From NCBI RefSeq assembly GCF_030272615.1, contig NC_081409.1, positions 872,159,379-872,223,378 of the forward strand: DNA of 64,000 bases. Direction: 5' to 3'. Below the pieces are notes generated by a model. The model was not told where the DNA came from. It saw only the letters and a list, made by a program, of their open reading frames with translations, and did not search any database. Below are positions 20,253-38,126 of the stretch, piece by piece. Made by a program: the position numbers and the translations under genes. The stretch comes from Cryptomeria japonica (lineage: Eukaryota > Streptophyta > Pinopsida > Cupressales > Cupressaceae). Every line of letters begins with the position of its first letter. The stretch's first letter is position 1.

Positions 20253-21516
20253 TGTAAAGCGGAAAATCGCGAGCGAACCCTAAGTGTTCCCCCCACCACT
20301 CTAAAGAGAGGGAAAGGGGGTCACTAGGGTTGACGGTTTTCACTTAGGGGAGACTTTACATTCAAAAAGAGGGGTTGAAACCCACAAGATCCAATCCCAC
20401 ACAATGCAAGATTGGATTCTAAATGAGTTTCAAGGGTTAAGACAGCAAGGCTACCCTCTTTTGTAAAGAATGTAGATAGAAGGATTAAGCTAAGAATGCA
20501 TGAAAAGTGAGAAAGATTCACTTATAAACAGAGATAGGAATATAGGATGAAGCTGCGGACCTGGAATTAGCAGTAAAATGTTGAGACGACATTGTCCTGC
20601 AAATTTGAGCGAAAGTTGACGAGACGATGGTGCCCGACGTGCACACGGTCCTCCGAAAAATCCGCGAAACGAAGGGGGATCTATTCGTCTCTGCACAAGG
20701 ATTCCAGATCTTCAATTACAGCCGCGTACCTGCAACCTACACACAGAAAAGAGAGGATGATTGGGGGGTTAGGGATTAGGGGTTTGCCCTTAGGTCAAAC
20801 CCCGGTTTTGGAATTAACCAAGAAATGAGAAATGCTGTAAATGTAAATGATCGTAATGTAAAACAAGTACTAGTACCTTGTTGTAAGAATGTTTGTATTC
20901 TTACATGCGAAGGTGTAAATGTTGTTGTATGTTGTATGTTGTAAGTGATCTCCTCTTCAATGGTTGAATCCTTGTCTTGAATGCAACACTTAGCCTTGAA
21001 TGGAGACTTAGAATGCTCAATTGCTTGAAGGAATGCTTGAATGCTTGAATGCTTGAATGTTTGAATGTTTGAATATCATTTCCACCTTTTTTTTCCATCT
21101 ATTTAAAATGGGAGAGGAAATGTAGTTTATATACTTGCCAATTAGGGTTAAAAAGACTGATTTTTCCAACCTTAGGCCGACTAGGAAGATTATTTTCCAA
21201 TTTGCAAACATAAAGACCCGAGACCCAAAAGAGACTGGGCCCAAAAATAGGGCCAGGGACCAGGGCGCTGGGCACCATGGTCCTGGGGGACCAGGGCACT
21301 GGGCGCCCTAGTCCTGAAGGGCCAGGGCACTGGGCACCATGGTCCCACCTCCAGGGATAGCAGGGTGCAAGGAGGATCAGGCCAGGGTGCTGAAAAATGC
21401 AGTTTTTGGTGTCATGAACAAGTTTCGGGGTCTCCATTCAGGTTCAGTGTTGCGTCGCCATCATGAAGACCCAAATGCGATCGAAATTGCAAGTGTCACA
21501 ATTTTAGGATGCTACA
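20253..21516 (-). repeat. E2 5' LTR
   Basis: 1264 bp, TGTAAAGCGG...GATGCTACA in plus reading, with three palindromic 30-bp units (21257-21346), a TATA box (21126-21135, minus) and a diverged hairpin motif (20621-20651). It is more diverged from the E1 LTRs than they are from each other. The sequence beyond 21516 is unrelated AT-rich DNA. Confidence 0.92.
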
Positions 21517-27340
<5,824 letters not shown>

Positions 27341-28285
27341 GTGGTTTTTACCCATTATAATAAACTCATTATTCTTTTGTAGTGTAGATTTTTTATTAAG
27401 GGTAAAATAGGTTTTTAGGGGACCTGAAAACCCGTACAATAGGTTTTGAAGGACCTAAAACCCTCAAATTTTACCATGATCTAGAACCCACAACACTACA
27501 CTGCTAAAGATAACAAACCATGAAAACTAGCAGCCCAAACATAGTAGAACAGACTAACACCAACCAAAAACTAGAGCAACCACAAGAAGAAAGTGCCATC
27601 CAAACTAGCAAGATTTAGCTAATACAAAACAAGATGGCGACACCCACAAGGCTACAACCACAAACTATAGCACTTAAAAGAACATGACGAGGGTCTAACA
27701 GGCACCCTCAACCAAACAACAGGGATATTCCTAACTCCCTTAAACTATAATAAAATCTCCAAGCAGCAAAAGGCTAGCCCAACCCTTAACCAAAAATAGC
27801 CCCAATCTAAATTGGGCCCTTGAAAACTATCAGCCTCCAGCCAAGCAAGATTACACAAAGAAAGCATTAAAAGATGATCTAAAACATGTGGTTTTTGAAA
27901 GGCCCTCCTAACCTTGAAAATGGGTTTTGAAATGGCTCCCAGAACCACCAGGATGAAGAGAGAAACCTCAAAGCTTCTGATAATCAAACTTTTAATAGAA
28001 AAGCATCTATCCACCTCAATAGGATAGGAACCCACCTCCATAGTGGCTAAAAGGTAGGAAACCATCAGCAAAGAGAACAAAGCTTCAAACCACAAACCAA
28101 AGTTTAGCCTCCAAGAGATAGAATCTTAAAGATTTGCTAGATAGCTAGGTTTTAAAAAGGCTCCTAGAACTAAAAGATGAAGAAGAAAAACATAACCAAA
28201 ATCTCCACCTCAACAGGAGAAAAGAGATAGAAACTCTTCAACCAGGAAGTAGTAGCGAACAACCATCTGGGCTCGAGATAAAAGT
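27341..28285 (-). other. Unassigned; weak repeat-like segment with an open frame
   Basis: A minus-strand frame at 28095-27745 (116 codons, hydrophobic, Leu/Phe-rich) has no recognised domain. Sequence near 27925-27965 resembles sequence near 28155-28195 (GGCTCC-AGAAC followed by a GAAGA-rich stretch), suggesting an old local duplication. The plus strand near 27400-27470 repeats a phrase around AGGTTTT and GACCTGAAAACC. It may be a decayed transposon tail. I cannot assign a family. Confidence 0.3.
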
Positions 28286-29353
28286 TGTATACACCTAAAA
28301 AATGGTCTGAAGATATTTAATTAAATAAGCAATTATTTAATTAATCCCCCTTCCTAATTTAATTTAATTCATTAGTCAATTTGACTAAATTCTCCCTTTC
28401 ATCTACTTATTAATAAATCTAAGGATTTATTTAATATGTTCATTTCAATGGTCCCCTTTGATTAGTTAATTCAAATTAATTAATCTTCCCTCCCACTTCA
28501 ATCAATTCTTTGAATCCTCTAATTAATTAAAACAAATCAATTTATGAGTTGTTGAGAATTAATTAGTCTTTTCCTATTATTTGAATTTTTAAATTCAAAT
28601 TACCCACATGCCTCCTAACTTCTAACCACCTAACCTAACCATCCCTCTAACATAACCCATTCCACCTAACCTTGGGCCATATGTCTCCTCTCTTGGACAC
28701 TTGCCCTTTTATGAGCAAAGCTCCTTGACACTTGTCACCACAGAGATGACAAGTGTCTCTTTCTCCAACCTCTTCTCCAACCTCCTCCAATTTCACCCTT
28801 GATATCTTCAGACTCAATCTTGACCGTTGATTCCTACCACCTCACCATTGGCCTTTGAAATCCTATAAATATCCCCCATTTTGGAGCAATAAGGATCCCA
28901 TCTCATTTCATCTTATGCATTGTTACTATAGGCATGTCATTTGAGCATTATTGTTTTAAGAAATCGCATCTTAGAAATAGTTTAATTTGATCATTTTCTA
29001 GCATAATTGTTGAATCGTGTAGCTTAATCAATCTCTTTTCTAGCTTAATTGCCTTATCATCATAGCTTAATCATGCATATCATTAGCTTAATTATACTCT
29101 TGGATCAATCTAGCATAATCAATCTCATCTTTGCATATCATTATCATTTCAAATCCTCCATCTAGGTGTAGTCAAGTCACTAGGATTGCTTATCCAGATC
29201 TAAGAGAAAACCCATACTCGCATCTCTTAGGAGGTGATAGGTCGCTTTGTCATGGTTCATCTTTGTTTGCTTATTATTTCCTAACCATGCTTGTAATGAT
29301 CTATTGAGTGTTTTGCGTTGAAGCTGCAAGTATCACACTTCATAGGCACGACA
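28286..29353 (+). repeat. P element 5' LTR
   Basis: About 1068 bp from TGTATACACC to GGCACGACA, followed after TTT by a primer-binding site. A TATA box (TATAAATA, 28864-28871) sits about 580 bp in. The matching 3' LTR is not in the window, so the left edge is inferred from the TG and from the change in sequence character. The right edge is better supported by the primer site. Confidence 0.65.
28864..28871 (+). promoter_or_regulatory. TATA box in P 5' LTR
   Basis: TATAAATA preceded by TCC and followed by a C-run, inside the LTR and upstream of primer site and leader. Confidence 0.55.
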
Positions 29354-29356
29354 TTT

Positions 29357-29375
29357 TGGTACCCATCGTGGGGCC
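29357..29375 (+). promoter_or_regulatory. P primer-binding site (decayed tRNA-Lys type)
   Basis: TGGTACCCATCGTGGGGCC three bases after the LTR. It matches the complement of the plant tRNA-Lys 3' end, as I recall it, at about 15 of 19 positions. Three of the differences are C-to-T or G-to-A, consistent with methylation decay. Confidence 0.6.
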
Positions 29376-30105
29376 AAAAATCTCATTTTTGGCCTCTCAA
29401 GCATCCTCAAATCTTCTTTTTTGGCTGGGTCTAAATCAAAATCTTGTATGAGTTCCTTTTCAGCCTTGTACGAGCTCCTTTGTGCATGTAGATGAGAATT
29501 CTTTCTTACTCGTACGAGATTTTAAGGATACTGAATTTTCGTATGATCTCCATTTTTTCACTCGTATAGTCATGAAAGGATACTCGTACGATCAGGTAAA
29601 TAGTGTCATATGAAATTTTGCTTATGTGTTTTCAAAACAGTTTGCATTTTAGGGTTTTCATGCTTCAATTTGATTATTACTAATGCTAACCTTGGTCTGT
29701 TTGTGATTTTTTCAACAGCCTAACTGGTTTTTGCAAGACGATTGTCGAAGATTACACTTGTCAAAGATTCATTTCACCAAAATGCATCATGACTACTAAT
29801 GCATTTATTTTGCAGGTTGCCGAGGAGGACTCAACCAAAATTTATGTCTTCTTTAAATTTTTGAGGCACACTTATTTTTGCTAATGGGAATGAACAATCA
29901 TGTATCATGTGTTTTGATGATAGGCGAGTATGCTCTCACCTTTCTTAGGTAATCAAAAAGCTAGACTCATCTTTTTCTTTCATTAGTGCATATATTTAGT
30001 GGGCCTCCCCTCCCGAGGAGCTAATAACTCTAAGCCATTAAGGCCGGTGAGAGGGGAACGACCCAAGTGGGAATGACTAACACCAAGTACTCCAACCCAC
30101 TATAA
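29376..30105 (+). other. P leader, first part
   Basis: Non-coding leader with several copies of a short palindrome of the form CTCGTACGAG (for example near 29510 and 29590). It stops at ATAA (30102-30105), the target duplication of the DNA transposon, and resumes at 58491, where related TCATACGAG words occur. Confidence 0.7.
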
Positions 30106-30144
30106 GGGTAAGTGCACCAAGATGGTGAACAAAAAAGTGGCCAC
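30106..30144 (+). repeat. Left terminal inverted repeat
   Basis: GGGTAAGTGCACCAAGATGG followed by TGAACAAAAA, then A-GTGGCCAC. The first 30 bases match the right end in inverted orientation without mismatch. A 13-A run follows at 30150-30162. Confidence 0.92.
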
Positions 30145-30164
30145 ATGCCAAAAAAAAAAAAATT

Positions 30165-30409
30165 CATAACCTGTGTGGGCTCTAAAATTTCAAAAACATG
30201 CTAGGCTTGGTAACACCAAGCGTAGAGAAAAAAAAATTTGAGGAACATTTTTTTTAAATAAAAAAATTTAAATTTCTCAAAACCTGTATGGGTTTTGAGA
30301 AACATATTTCTTTTGTTTAGGCCATGGGTTTTGGCCATTTTCAATGCCAAAACCCATGGAACAACAACAAGGAGAAGCAAAAAAAAGCATTGAACCCGCA
30401 CGGGTTTGC
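30165..30409. repeat. Left subterminal palindromes
   Basis: Copies of a near-palindrome with consensus ATAACCCRTAYGGGTTTTG lie at 30165-30182, 30278-30297 and 30392-30409. A perfect 14-bp inverted repeat (30322-30335 with 30346-30359, 10-base loop) carries the related CCATGGGTTTTGGC. Arrays like this near transposon ends are commonly transposase-binding sites in other superfamilies; for this element that is inference. Confidence 0.75.
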
Positions 30410-30647
30410 AACTATTTTTTACTTTCCTATCATCGAAAGCAATTTTCAACAATGGCACCCCATCAAACAGGTAAGATTTGATTTGTTTGATTTTTTTTCT
30501 TTGCATTTTAATTAAATTAGGGTTTTTTAATTGATTTAAGTTTTGTTTTTATTAATTTGATGTCAGATTCTTCAAGCAATCCCTAAAAATGGAATAGACA
30601 ACAAAGACCTCCTCCTGCACAAGCAACATAAGAAAACCCTATTAACA

Positions 30648-31238
30648 TTGCACAAGAGCAACAAGAAAACCCTCAAAATCTTGAAAAATGCTACTCCTCA
30701 ACAACAACCACCACCCCGAAACCCTCCACATCCTCCATTAGATCATGTAGATGTCACACAAGAGGATCTCATCAATCGCCTTACACAAAATAATGCCCAA
30801 ATTTCTATATTGGTGAATAAGTTGAGGACCTCTAGGCTTGAGCACCACTCAACCCTTGCCAAAACACTAGAAACAATGGCTAGTAGTGCAAATGAGGTAT
30901 CTAGGGAGGTTACAAAATGGGGTTCATGGAGGGATAGATGTCAAACATTTTATGTGGATGGGTTGTCATATGATCACGTAAAGAAAAAGGGCATAGTTAA
31001 AGCTGACATATGTGCTCTTTTCATCGATCCTATTACCAGTAACAACCTAGAACTAAATACGATGTGGTTTTGTATACATTGGTGTGTTCATGCTAGGTTG
31101 AAAGATGCTTTTTGGGATAGGTGGTATATGGTATTTGACCAACCACCTTGTAATAATTGGGAGGTGCCTCTATATTTTTTGAGAAAGTTGTATTGTGAGT
31201 TTATCCTCTGCGAGAAGTTGAATTACTTTGACATCTGA
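30648..31238 (+). CDS. Transposon-borne protein of unknown function, first exon
   Basis: The 196-codon frame begins with a Lys-rich stretch and a Gln/Pro-rich segment (QQQPPPRNPPHPP). A helical segment likely to form a coiled coil (about residues 38-75) and a Trp/Cys-rich region ending near the intron follow. No domain is recognised. The frame stops at 31238, but coding-like sequence and splice-like junctions continue downstream to about 33294, so this may be the first exon of a longer gene. It lies about 500 bp inside the left end and points inwards, opposite to the transposase gene, so it may be an accessory transposition protein. It could also be a captured host fragment. Confidence 0.45.
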   Translation: MHKSNKKTLKILKNATPQQQPPPRNPPHPPLDHVDVTQEDLINRLTQNNAQISILVNKLRTSRLEHHSTLAKTLETMASSANEVSREVTKWGSWRDRCQTFYVDGLSYDHVKKKGIVKADICALFIDPITSNNLELNTMWFCIHWCVHARLKDAFWDRWYMVFDQPPCNNWEVPLYFLRKLYCEFILCEKLNYFDI

Positions 31239-33294
31239 CAATTTCAGGGTAGAGGGAAAGGCTCTGTGCAGGATAGACCTGGGGCCCATAGGGTGGTAGA
31301 TCCACAACATAGGAGGCGTATAGCTCCTAAACCCATGGTTCATGTCACTGTCCCCATATCCTTGAAGGAGTCTATGGAATTATAGACTCTTCAGGTAGCT
31401 GCATCATTGACTGATGTCATTGTTCAGCATGGCACACAACTGGTTGGAGAAAAGGATGTACCAACACCTGTAGCACCTCCTTCACCAACATTACCTCCTT
31501 CCTTAGTGGCAACTCCTTCATCAGTAGCACCTCATGCATCATTTGGCATGAGCCAGCCCATTCATCATATGTGCCCACTTGCCAGGGTGTATGTTCTTGT
31601 GTAGACACTGACACGGACGAGGATGGTGGGACATCTCATTCATGTACATGTTGTGGGAGTAGATGCCATGCCTCCACTATAGAGGATGTGGCCCTCACCG
31701 ACGAACTGCTCAATATGTTGTACCCTCTCTATCAGACACAGGTGCGTTTAATTCTATTTATGACATGCTATCAATTAAGTGACTAAATCTTATAAAAAGA
31801 AATGAATTTTTATTTTTAGAACAATTTAAAGTGACATATAATTAAAATGCATTGTAGGGTGCAACAGGTGGTTAGGTACACCACATACTATTCAGTCGAC
31901 TCCACGGTCATGAGTAGTTTTGCCACCAGAGGTAAAGATTTGTAAATTTGTTAAAAATATAATAATACATTAGATTCAAAATATATTTTGTTAATTATAT
32001 GTATCATTACTTGATACATTGTAGGGCTTATCAGTGGTTGAGATGTCCCAACTTGATGATATCACACTTTCAGCCATTGACTTTGGCCAAGATAGCTATG
32101 CGGTACCATTTAGATTTATATATTTTTTACTTAAGCGATATATTAGATACATGTTCTTTTCCCTTATGTTAATTTTTTCCATTAGTTTACCCCACCTACA
32201 TCGAGGACATCTCATGTGAGAAAGCCATCCTCTAGCACTCTGAGGCAGAAAAAGATATCCTCTCAGACACCCAAATGAAAGAAGGTAATTCACTACAATT
32301 TAAATTCAATTGTTGAAATGTATTATGATTAAACATGTATATGTAGATATTGATAAGTGCACTTAATTTATTTGTTCTATATACAAAAACATATGGGGTT
32401 TATGGAATTAATAAATGCACCTGATGTCGATGAGGTTTAGCAAAGGGAAGAGGTGATATCTTCATATTCACTTTGGATTGCATTCTTGCTTGTTTGAAAT
32501 AACTAAATCCTTTTATGTCTATATCATATGTTATCATTTTTCATACAGGAAATGGTAATAGTTGCATCAGATTCAACTAGGCCTCCTAAGGTTACAGGGG
32601 AACTATATGAGGCTTCGGTGTGCATTTTTTCTACATAGGTTAAAAATATTTGTTTTATCTAGTTTGTCAACAACATTGGGTTATTAACTTGTAGGATTGT
32701 CTTTAAACTATTACAGGCCCCTTCCAAACTTCCTACTGTTATTCTACCATTCCATTTCAGTAGAAGTCCTACATGTATATTATGGGATCCAACACGACCA
32801 AGGCAAAAGGTATGTTTGTCTTATATCAACTCCTTTTCACTAAGTGCATAACGGAGTTGAAACCGTCTAGTTAACTCCTTTTGGATCACTTACCATGGAC
32901 ATAGGAAATGGTCGTAACTGATTCATCTATGACTTTGCCTTTTATGACCACATCACATCCATCTGAGGCTTCGGTATGCTTTATTTTTTTAGTCTATTCA
33001 TTTTTAGTTATTATGTGTTATTTGACATATATATCATTAACATGTATTAATGTTGTTTTACCAATTACAACCTCCTACAGGACATCCCACGGATCCTCGG
33101 CCTCACCGAATTGCAGAAGACAAAGATGAGGTAATCAACATTTCAATTTCAAACAATTTAGAGTTTAGTATTTAGTTATTTTGATGTTATATTGAGAAAA
33201 TATATCTGATTAGACATTTGAATTGTCCTTGTGCAGCCACCTACAGAGCCACGTACTACTTCGAAGAGGCTCGATTTTGATGATCCACCATAGT
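31239..33294 (+). pseudogene. Possible downstream exons of the 30.6-kb gene
   Basis: Short coding-like stretches are separated by AT-rich segments with plausible junctions: donor CAG/GTGCGT near 31741, acceptor TTGTAG/G near 31857 and near 32026, and acceptor ACAG/GAAATGG near 32549. A Thr/Pro/Ser-rich stretch (31450-31550) and a last stretch ending in an acidic tail (DFDDPP then stop, about 33294) are visible. Stops interrupt the simple reading after 31380, so either more introns exist or the gene has decayed. There is no recognised domain. Confidence 0.35.
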
Positions 33295-33849
33295 CATAGA
33301 TACTGATAGAGACATATAGTTATAGTTGTGGTCATTGAAGGACCAATTTTTTATATATTTGACATTTGTATATGTATATATCGACTTTGACAAACATGGC
33401 ACATGCCACATTTTTGTAACTATTATTGATTTGGATTCTATGCCATTTTTTGATATATGTACACTATTATTGTTCATTTTGATATATATCAAACTTGATA
33501 TTCGATCCAATTTGTTAATTAATATATATGAAACATGATATTCCTAAAACTTCATTACTTTCTATTGAAATGTGATCAAATTTGTTAGTTGTCTATATGT
33601 CTTGAAATGTGATCCAATTTGTTCATTACTTGTAACTCATATGGCATATACTTTTAAACTATCTATTTCTCATATTGTGTATACCCAAGTATTGATACCG
33701 GTAATGTTGATATTTTGTATTTTGATTGAGTGAATTTGATTTGAGTCCTTTGTACATGAAGAGACTGGAGTGAAGTTATTATTTCATAAACTCATGCTTA
33801 TGGAGTGAAGTTCATCATTTCAAGAACCAATTAAGACATTTCATGCTTA
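33295..33849. other. Unassigned AT-rich spacer
   Basis: No gene. Words like ATGTGATCCAATTTGTT recur a few times between 33500 and 33640. It lies between the plus-strand gene and the tandem array. Confidence 0.4.
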
Positions 33850-36800
33850 AGTTCATCATTTCATGCTTATGGAGTGAAGTTCATCATTTCATCACCTATA
33901 AAAGAAGAGTTGAAGCACTTATGGACAATTTTTTTGAACCTATGGGGTCATGTTCTCACTGCTTAAAAAATCCTATCTCAGTTTCAAGCAACTCGATTCC
34001 ATTTTCTTGTGGTGAGATTTTTTTTGTCGCATCAAAAACCATCAAAAGCTATCAGTGAGAGGTGGCAAAATAGTGCATCTTTCATTCTACTTGTCGTGGG
34101 AACAAACCATCAGTGTGAGCACATCCAGTTGGTTGGGTTTACACTAGGTGTGCCATTTTCTTGCTCCCTAAGGCGTCCGATCATTACGAGCCACCTCATA
34201 GCGATGTTTTCCTTTGAGCACTAAAAGTGGAAAAAATGGTCAAACTTTGACATCCCATAACTCAGAGACCATGGTAGTTATGGATGATCCATTTGAAGCT
34301 ATGGGGTCTTTTGTTGCTTCCTAAAAAATCCTATCTCAGTTTTGGGCAACTCATTTCCATTTTCTTGTGGTGAGATTTTTTCTATCGCATCAAAAACCAT
34401 CAAAAACTGTCAGTGAGAGGTGGCAAAATAGTGCATCTTTCATTCTGCTTGTCATGGGAATGAACTGTCAATGCAAGCACATCCGAGTGGTCAATTTTAT
34501 GCTAGGTGTGCCCTTGTCTCACTCCCCAAGATGTATGATCGTTACAAGCCACCTTGTAGCGACATTTTCCCTTGAGCGCTCAAAGTGGAAAAATGGTCAA
34601 ACTTTGACATAGCGTAACTCAGAGACTGTGGCACTTATGGATGATCTGTTTAAACCTATGGAGTCATGTTATTTCTTCCTAAAAAAATCTATCTCAGTTT
34701 TGGGCAACTCGATTCCATTTTCTTGTGGTGAGATTTTTTTTATCGCATCAAAAACTGTCAAAAACTGTTAGTGAGAGGTGGCAAAATAGTGCATATTTCA
34801 TTCTTCTTGTTGTGGGAATGAACCATCAGTGCAAGCACATCTAGGTGGCCAATTTTAGGCTAGGTAATCCCTTATCTCTCTCCCCAAGACATCTAATCAT
34901 TATGAGCCACCTCGTAGCAACGTTTTCCCTTGAGCGCTCAAAGTGGAAAAAATGGTCAAACTTTGACATCTCACAACTCAAAGACCGTGGCACTTATGGA
35001 AGATCCGTTTGAACCTATGGGGTCATGTTGTCACTACTTAAAAATATTATCTCAGTTTTGGGCAACGCAATTCTATTTTCTTGTGGTGAGATTTTTTTTG
35101 TCGCATCAAAAACCATCAAAAACTGTCAATGAGAGGTGGCAAAATAGTGCATCTTTCGTTCTGCTTGTCACGGGAATGAACCATCAATGTGAGCACATTT
35201 GGGTGGCCAGGTTTATGCTAGGTGTGCCCTTTTCTTTCTCCCCAAGATGTTTGATCGTTATGAGCCACCTCATAGTGACGTTTTTCCTTGAGCGCTCAAA
35301 GCGGAAAAAAGGGTCAAACTTTGGCGTCGCGTAACACGAAGACTGTGGCACTTATGGACAATCCATTTGAACCTATGGGGTCATGTTATTTCTGCCTAAA
35401 AAATCCTATCTCGGTTTCGGGCAAATCGATTCCATTTTCTTGTGGTGAGATTTTTCTATCACATCAAATGCTGTCAGTGAGAGGTGGCAAAATAGTCAAT
35501 CTTTCATTCTGCTTATCGTGGGAATGAACTGTCAATGCGAGCATGTTTGGGTGGCCCATTTTATGGTAGGTGTGCCATTGTCTTTCTCCCTAAGACATCC
35601 AATCATCATGAGCCACCTTGTAGCGACATTTTCCCTTGAGTGCTCAAAGCGAAAAAACTAGTCAAACTTTGACGTAGCGTAAGTTAGAGACCGTGGCACT
35701 TATGGGTGATACATTTGAACCTATGGGGTTTTTTAATCACTTCCTAAAAAATCCTATCTCAATTTTGGGTAACTCAATTCTATTTTCTTGTGGTGAGATT
35801 TTTTCTGTCGCATCAAAAACCATCAAAAATTGTTAGTGAGAGGTGGCAAAATAGTACATCTTTCATTCTGCTTGTCATGGGAATGAACCATTAGTGTGAG
35901 CACATCTGGGTGGCTAGGTTTACACTAGGTGTGCCCTTGTCTCACTCCCCAAGACATTCGATCGTTACGAGCCACCTTGTAGTGACGTTTTCCCTTGAGC
36001 GCTCAAAGCAAAAAAAATGGTCAAACTTTGACGTAGCATAACTCGGAGACCGTGGCACTTATGGACAATCTGTTTTTGTTGGCATATGCACACTCCAATG
36101 AGACATTGTATGTGATTGAAGGTTTTTTCATTGATGGAAACCTTGCAATCCTATGGCACTGGCAAAGGCATTATACCGGCATCAGCAGATCACACTCTAC
36201 ACTGGCACTCAGAACACCGACACCGGCACAGAAGAAAGGAAGTACACTGGCACAAAGGCCAACAAGATTTTGTTATATTATATTTTGTTTATTATTGTAA
36301 AAATATGTAAGTTTACTTGGCAAATTGTAAAATGAATCTTATATATATAAAAGAGATCATTGTAGACAATTTGAGGAAGAAGTAGAAGAAGATAGGAAAA
36401 TATTAGGCAGACCTATTGTGCAAAATATAGGTCAAGAGGTATATGTAAAGAACAGAGTAGGAACCGGTACTGAATCTAGCATTGAAGATGTTATTGTAAA
36501 GCAATACAAGATATTGGATTTGTATAATCCTTATTGTAAGTCAGTGAGACTTCCCATTGAGCAGTGAGCTCTAGGAAGTTGGCCTTCCTGCATATGCAGG
36601 CCCCTATTGTAAGTAATATTCTCTTATTGGCCAGTGAGTGAATATTGTGGGTCACAAATCCCACTGAGGTTTTTCCCACACCATGTTTCCTCATTAACAT
36701 CTTGTGTTATGGTGTGCTTTTCATGTGGATGTTCTTGATTCTGTTTATTGCATTATTTCTTGCATACTGGTACACTGTTATATTATGTTCAACATGTTTT

Positions 36801-37620
36801 AAATTAAGAAATACTTATTACTGGTCAAATACTGATTCACCCCCCTCTTATTATCTATGGGAACCCTAACAGTTTTAACCTATGGGGTCATGTTATCACT
36901 TCCTACAAAATCCTATCTCAGTTTCGAGCAACTCGATTCTATTTTCTTGTGGTGAGATTTTTTCTGTTGCATGAAAAACCATCAGTGAGAGGTGGCAAAA
37001 TAGTGCATCTTTCATTCTACTTGTCATGGAAATGAACCATCAATGTGAGCACATCCAGGTGGCTGGGTTTATGCCAGGTGTACCCTTGTCTTTCTCCCCA
37101 AGGCATCTGATCATTACAAGCCACCTCGTAGCGTTGTTTTCCCTTGAGCGCTCAAAGCGGAAAAAAGGGTCAAACTTTGATGTAGCGTAACTCAGATACC
37201 ATGGCACTTGGATGATCCATTTGAACCTATGGGGTCATGTTATCGCTTCCTACAAAATCCTATCTCAGTTTCAAGCAACTCGATTCTATTTTCTTGTGGT
37301 GATATTTTTTCTGTCGCATCAAAAACCATCAGTGAGAGGTGGCAAAATAGTCCATCTTTCGTTTTGCTTATCGTGGGAACAAACTGTCAACGCGAGCACA
37401 TCTGGGTGGCCAAGTTTACACTAGGTATTCCTTTGTCTTTCTCCCCAAGGTGTCTGATCATTACGAGCCACCTCCTAGCGACATTTTCCCTTGAACGCTC
37501 AAAGCGGAAAAACAGTCAAACTTTGATGTAGTGTAACTCGGAGACCGTGGCACTTATGGATGATCCATTTGAACCTATGGGGTCATGTTGTCACTGCCTA
37601 CAAAAATTCTATCTCAAATT
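33850..37620. repeat. Tandem array, unit about 355 bp, about 8-9 units
   Basis: The phrase CACTTATGGATGATCC and the CCTATGGGGTCATG that follows recur near 33916, 34273, 34630, 34990, 35347, 35696, 36055, 37204 and 37550, about 350-360 bp apart once the solo LTR is removed. Each unit also contains TTGTGGTGAGATTTTT and GAGAGGTGGCAAAATAG. Units differ by scattered transitions. Frames running through the units are repetitive translations with no domain, so I do not call genes. Confidence 0.92.
36077..36871 (+). mobile_element. Solo LTR of the E3 family
   Basis: 795 bp, TGTTGGCATATGC...AACCCTAACA, flanked by 5-bp duplications GTTTT (36072-36076 and 36872-36876). It is the same LTR as in E3 but in the opposite orientation, with no interior, so it is what LTR-LTR recombination leaves behind. 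It carries a TATA-like tract at 36340-36352. It splits one unit of the tandem array. Confidence 0.95.
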
Positions 37621-37784
37621 TGGACTATTCCTACTAGCCCTTCAAATCAGTTAATTCAATAATAACTCAGAACTTTCGCAAAACACTTGGAAAAAAATTG
37701 CAAATTCATATTCAAAATTTGCAAATCAGCCCCATGGACACTTTCATATATAAAATTTGGCATCTTATATAAATGATCAAGCTC

Positions 37785-38000
37785 ATTATTTTTTATATTT
37801 ACAAATTTTTGTATCTAAATATGTAAATTATAACTCATTGTTGTTTTCTTATACAAAACTTAGCATCTAGATATGCACATTACAACTCATTGTTGTTTTT
37901 TATACAAAATTTAGCATCTAGATACGCACATTACATCTCATTGATGTTTTTATATACAAAATTTGGCATCTACATATACACATTATAGCTCACATGCATA
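37785..38000. repeat. Short tandem repeat, unit about 62 bp
   Basis: Four diverged copies of a unit containing ACAAAATTTAGCATCTAGAT and ACTCATTGTTGTTTT. The last copy fades out before the transposase gene. Confidence 0.8.
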
Positions 38001-38126
38001 TTATAGCTCATATGCATGTAGAGCACATCCAAAAAAGCGAAGTTACAATGTTTCGCAAAAGATATATACAAAATTGTCAAAATTATTCTACCATGTTGTA
38101 GAATTATTCTTCTAGATGGCCCAAAA

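Larger units (their letters stand above)
17440..21516 (-). mobile_element. E2: older host copy of the E1 family (5' half)
   Basis: In minus-strand order it has a 5' LTR (20253-21516), primer site, leader, gag N-terminal segment and gag core up to CAATG at 17440. It continues beyond E1 at 9608-9299. Its 3' part and 3' LTR are missing past the LINE junction. It is more diverged than the E1 LTR pair and carries a private stop in gag, consistent with being older than E1. Confidence 0.93.

Noticed and set aside
27745-28095. 116-codon hydrophobic minus-strand frame as a membrane protein
   Set aside because: No start context, domain or neighbouring gene structure; lies in repeat-like sequence.
33850-37620. 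CRISPR-like or gene-family array
   Set aside because: Units are about 355 bp with no short repeat/unique spacer pattern; frames change between units and contain no domain.
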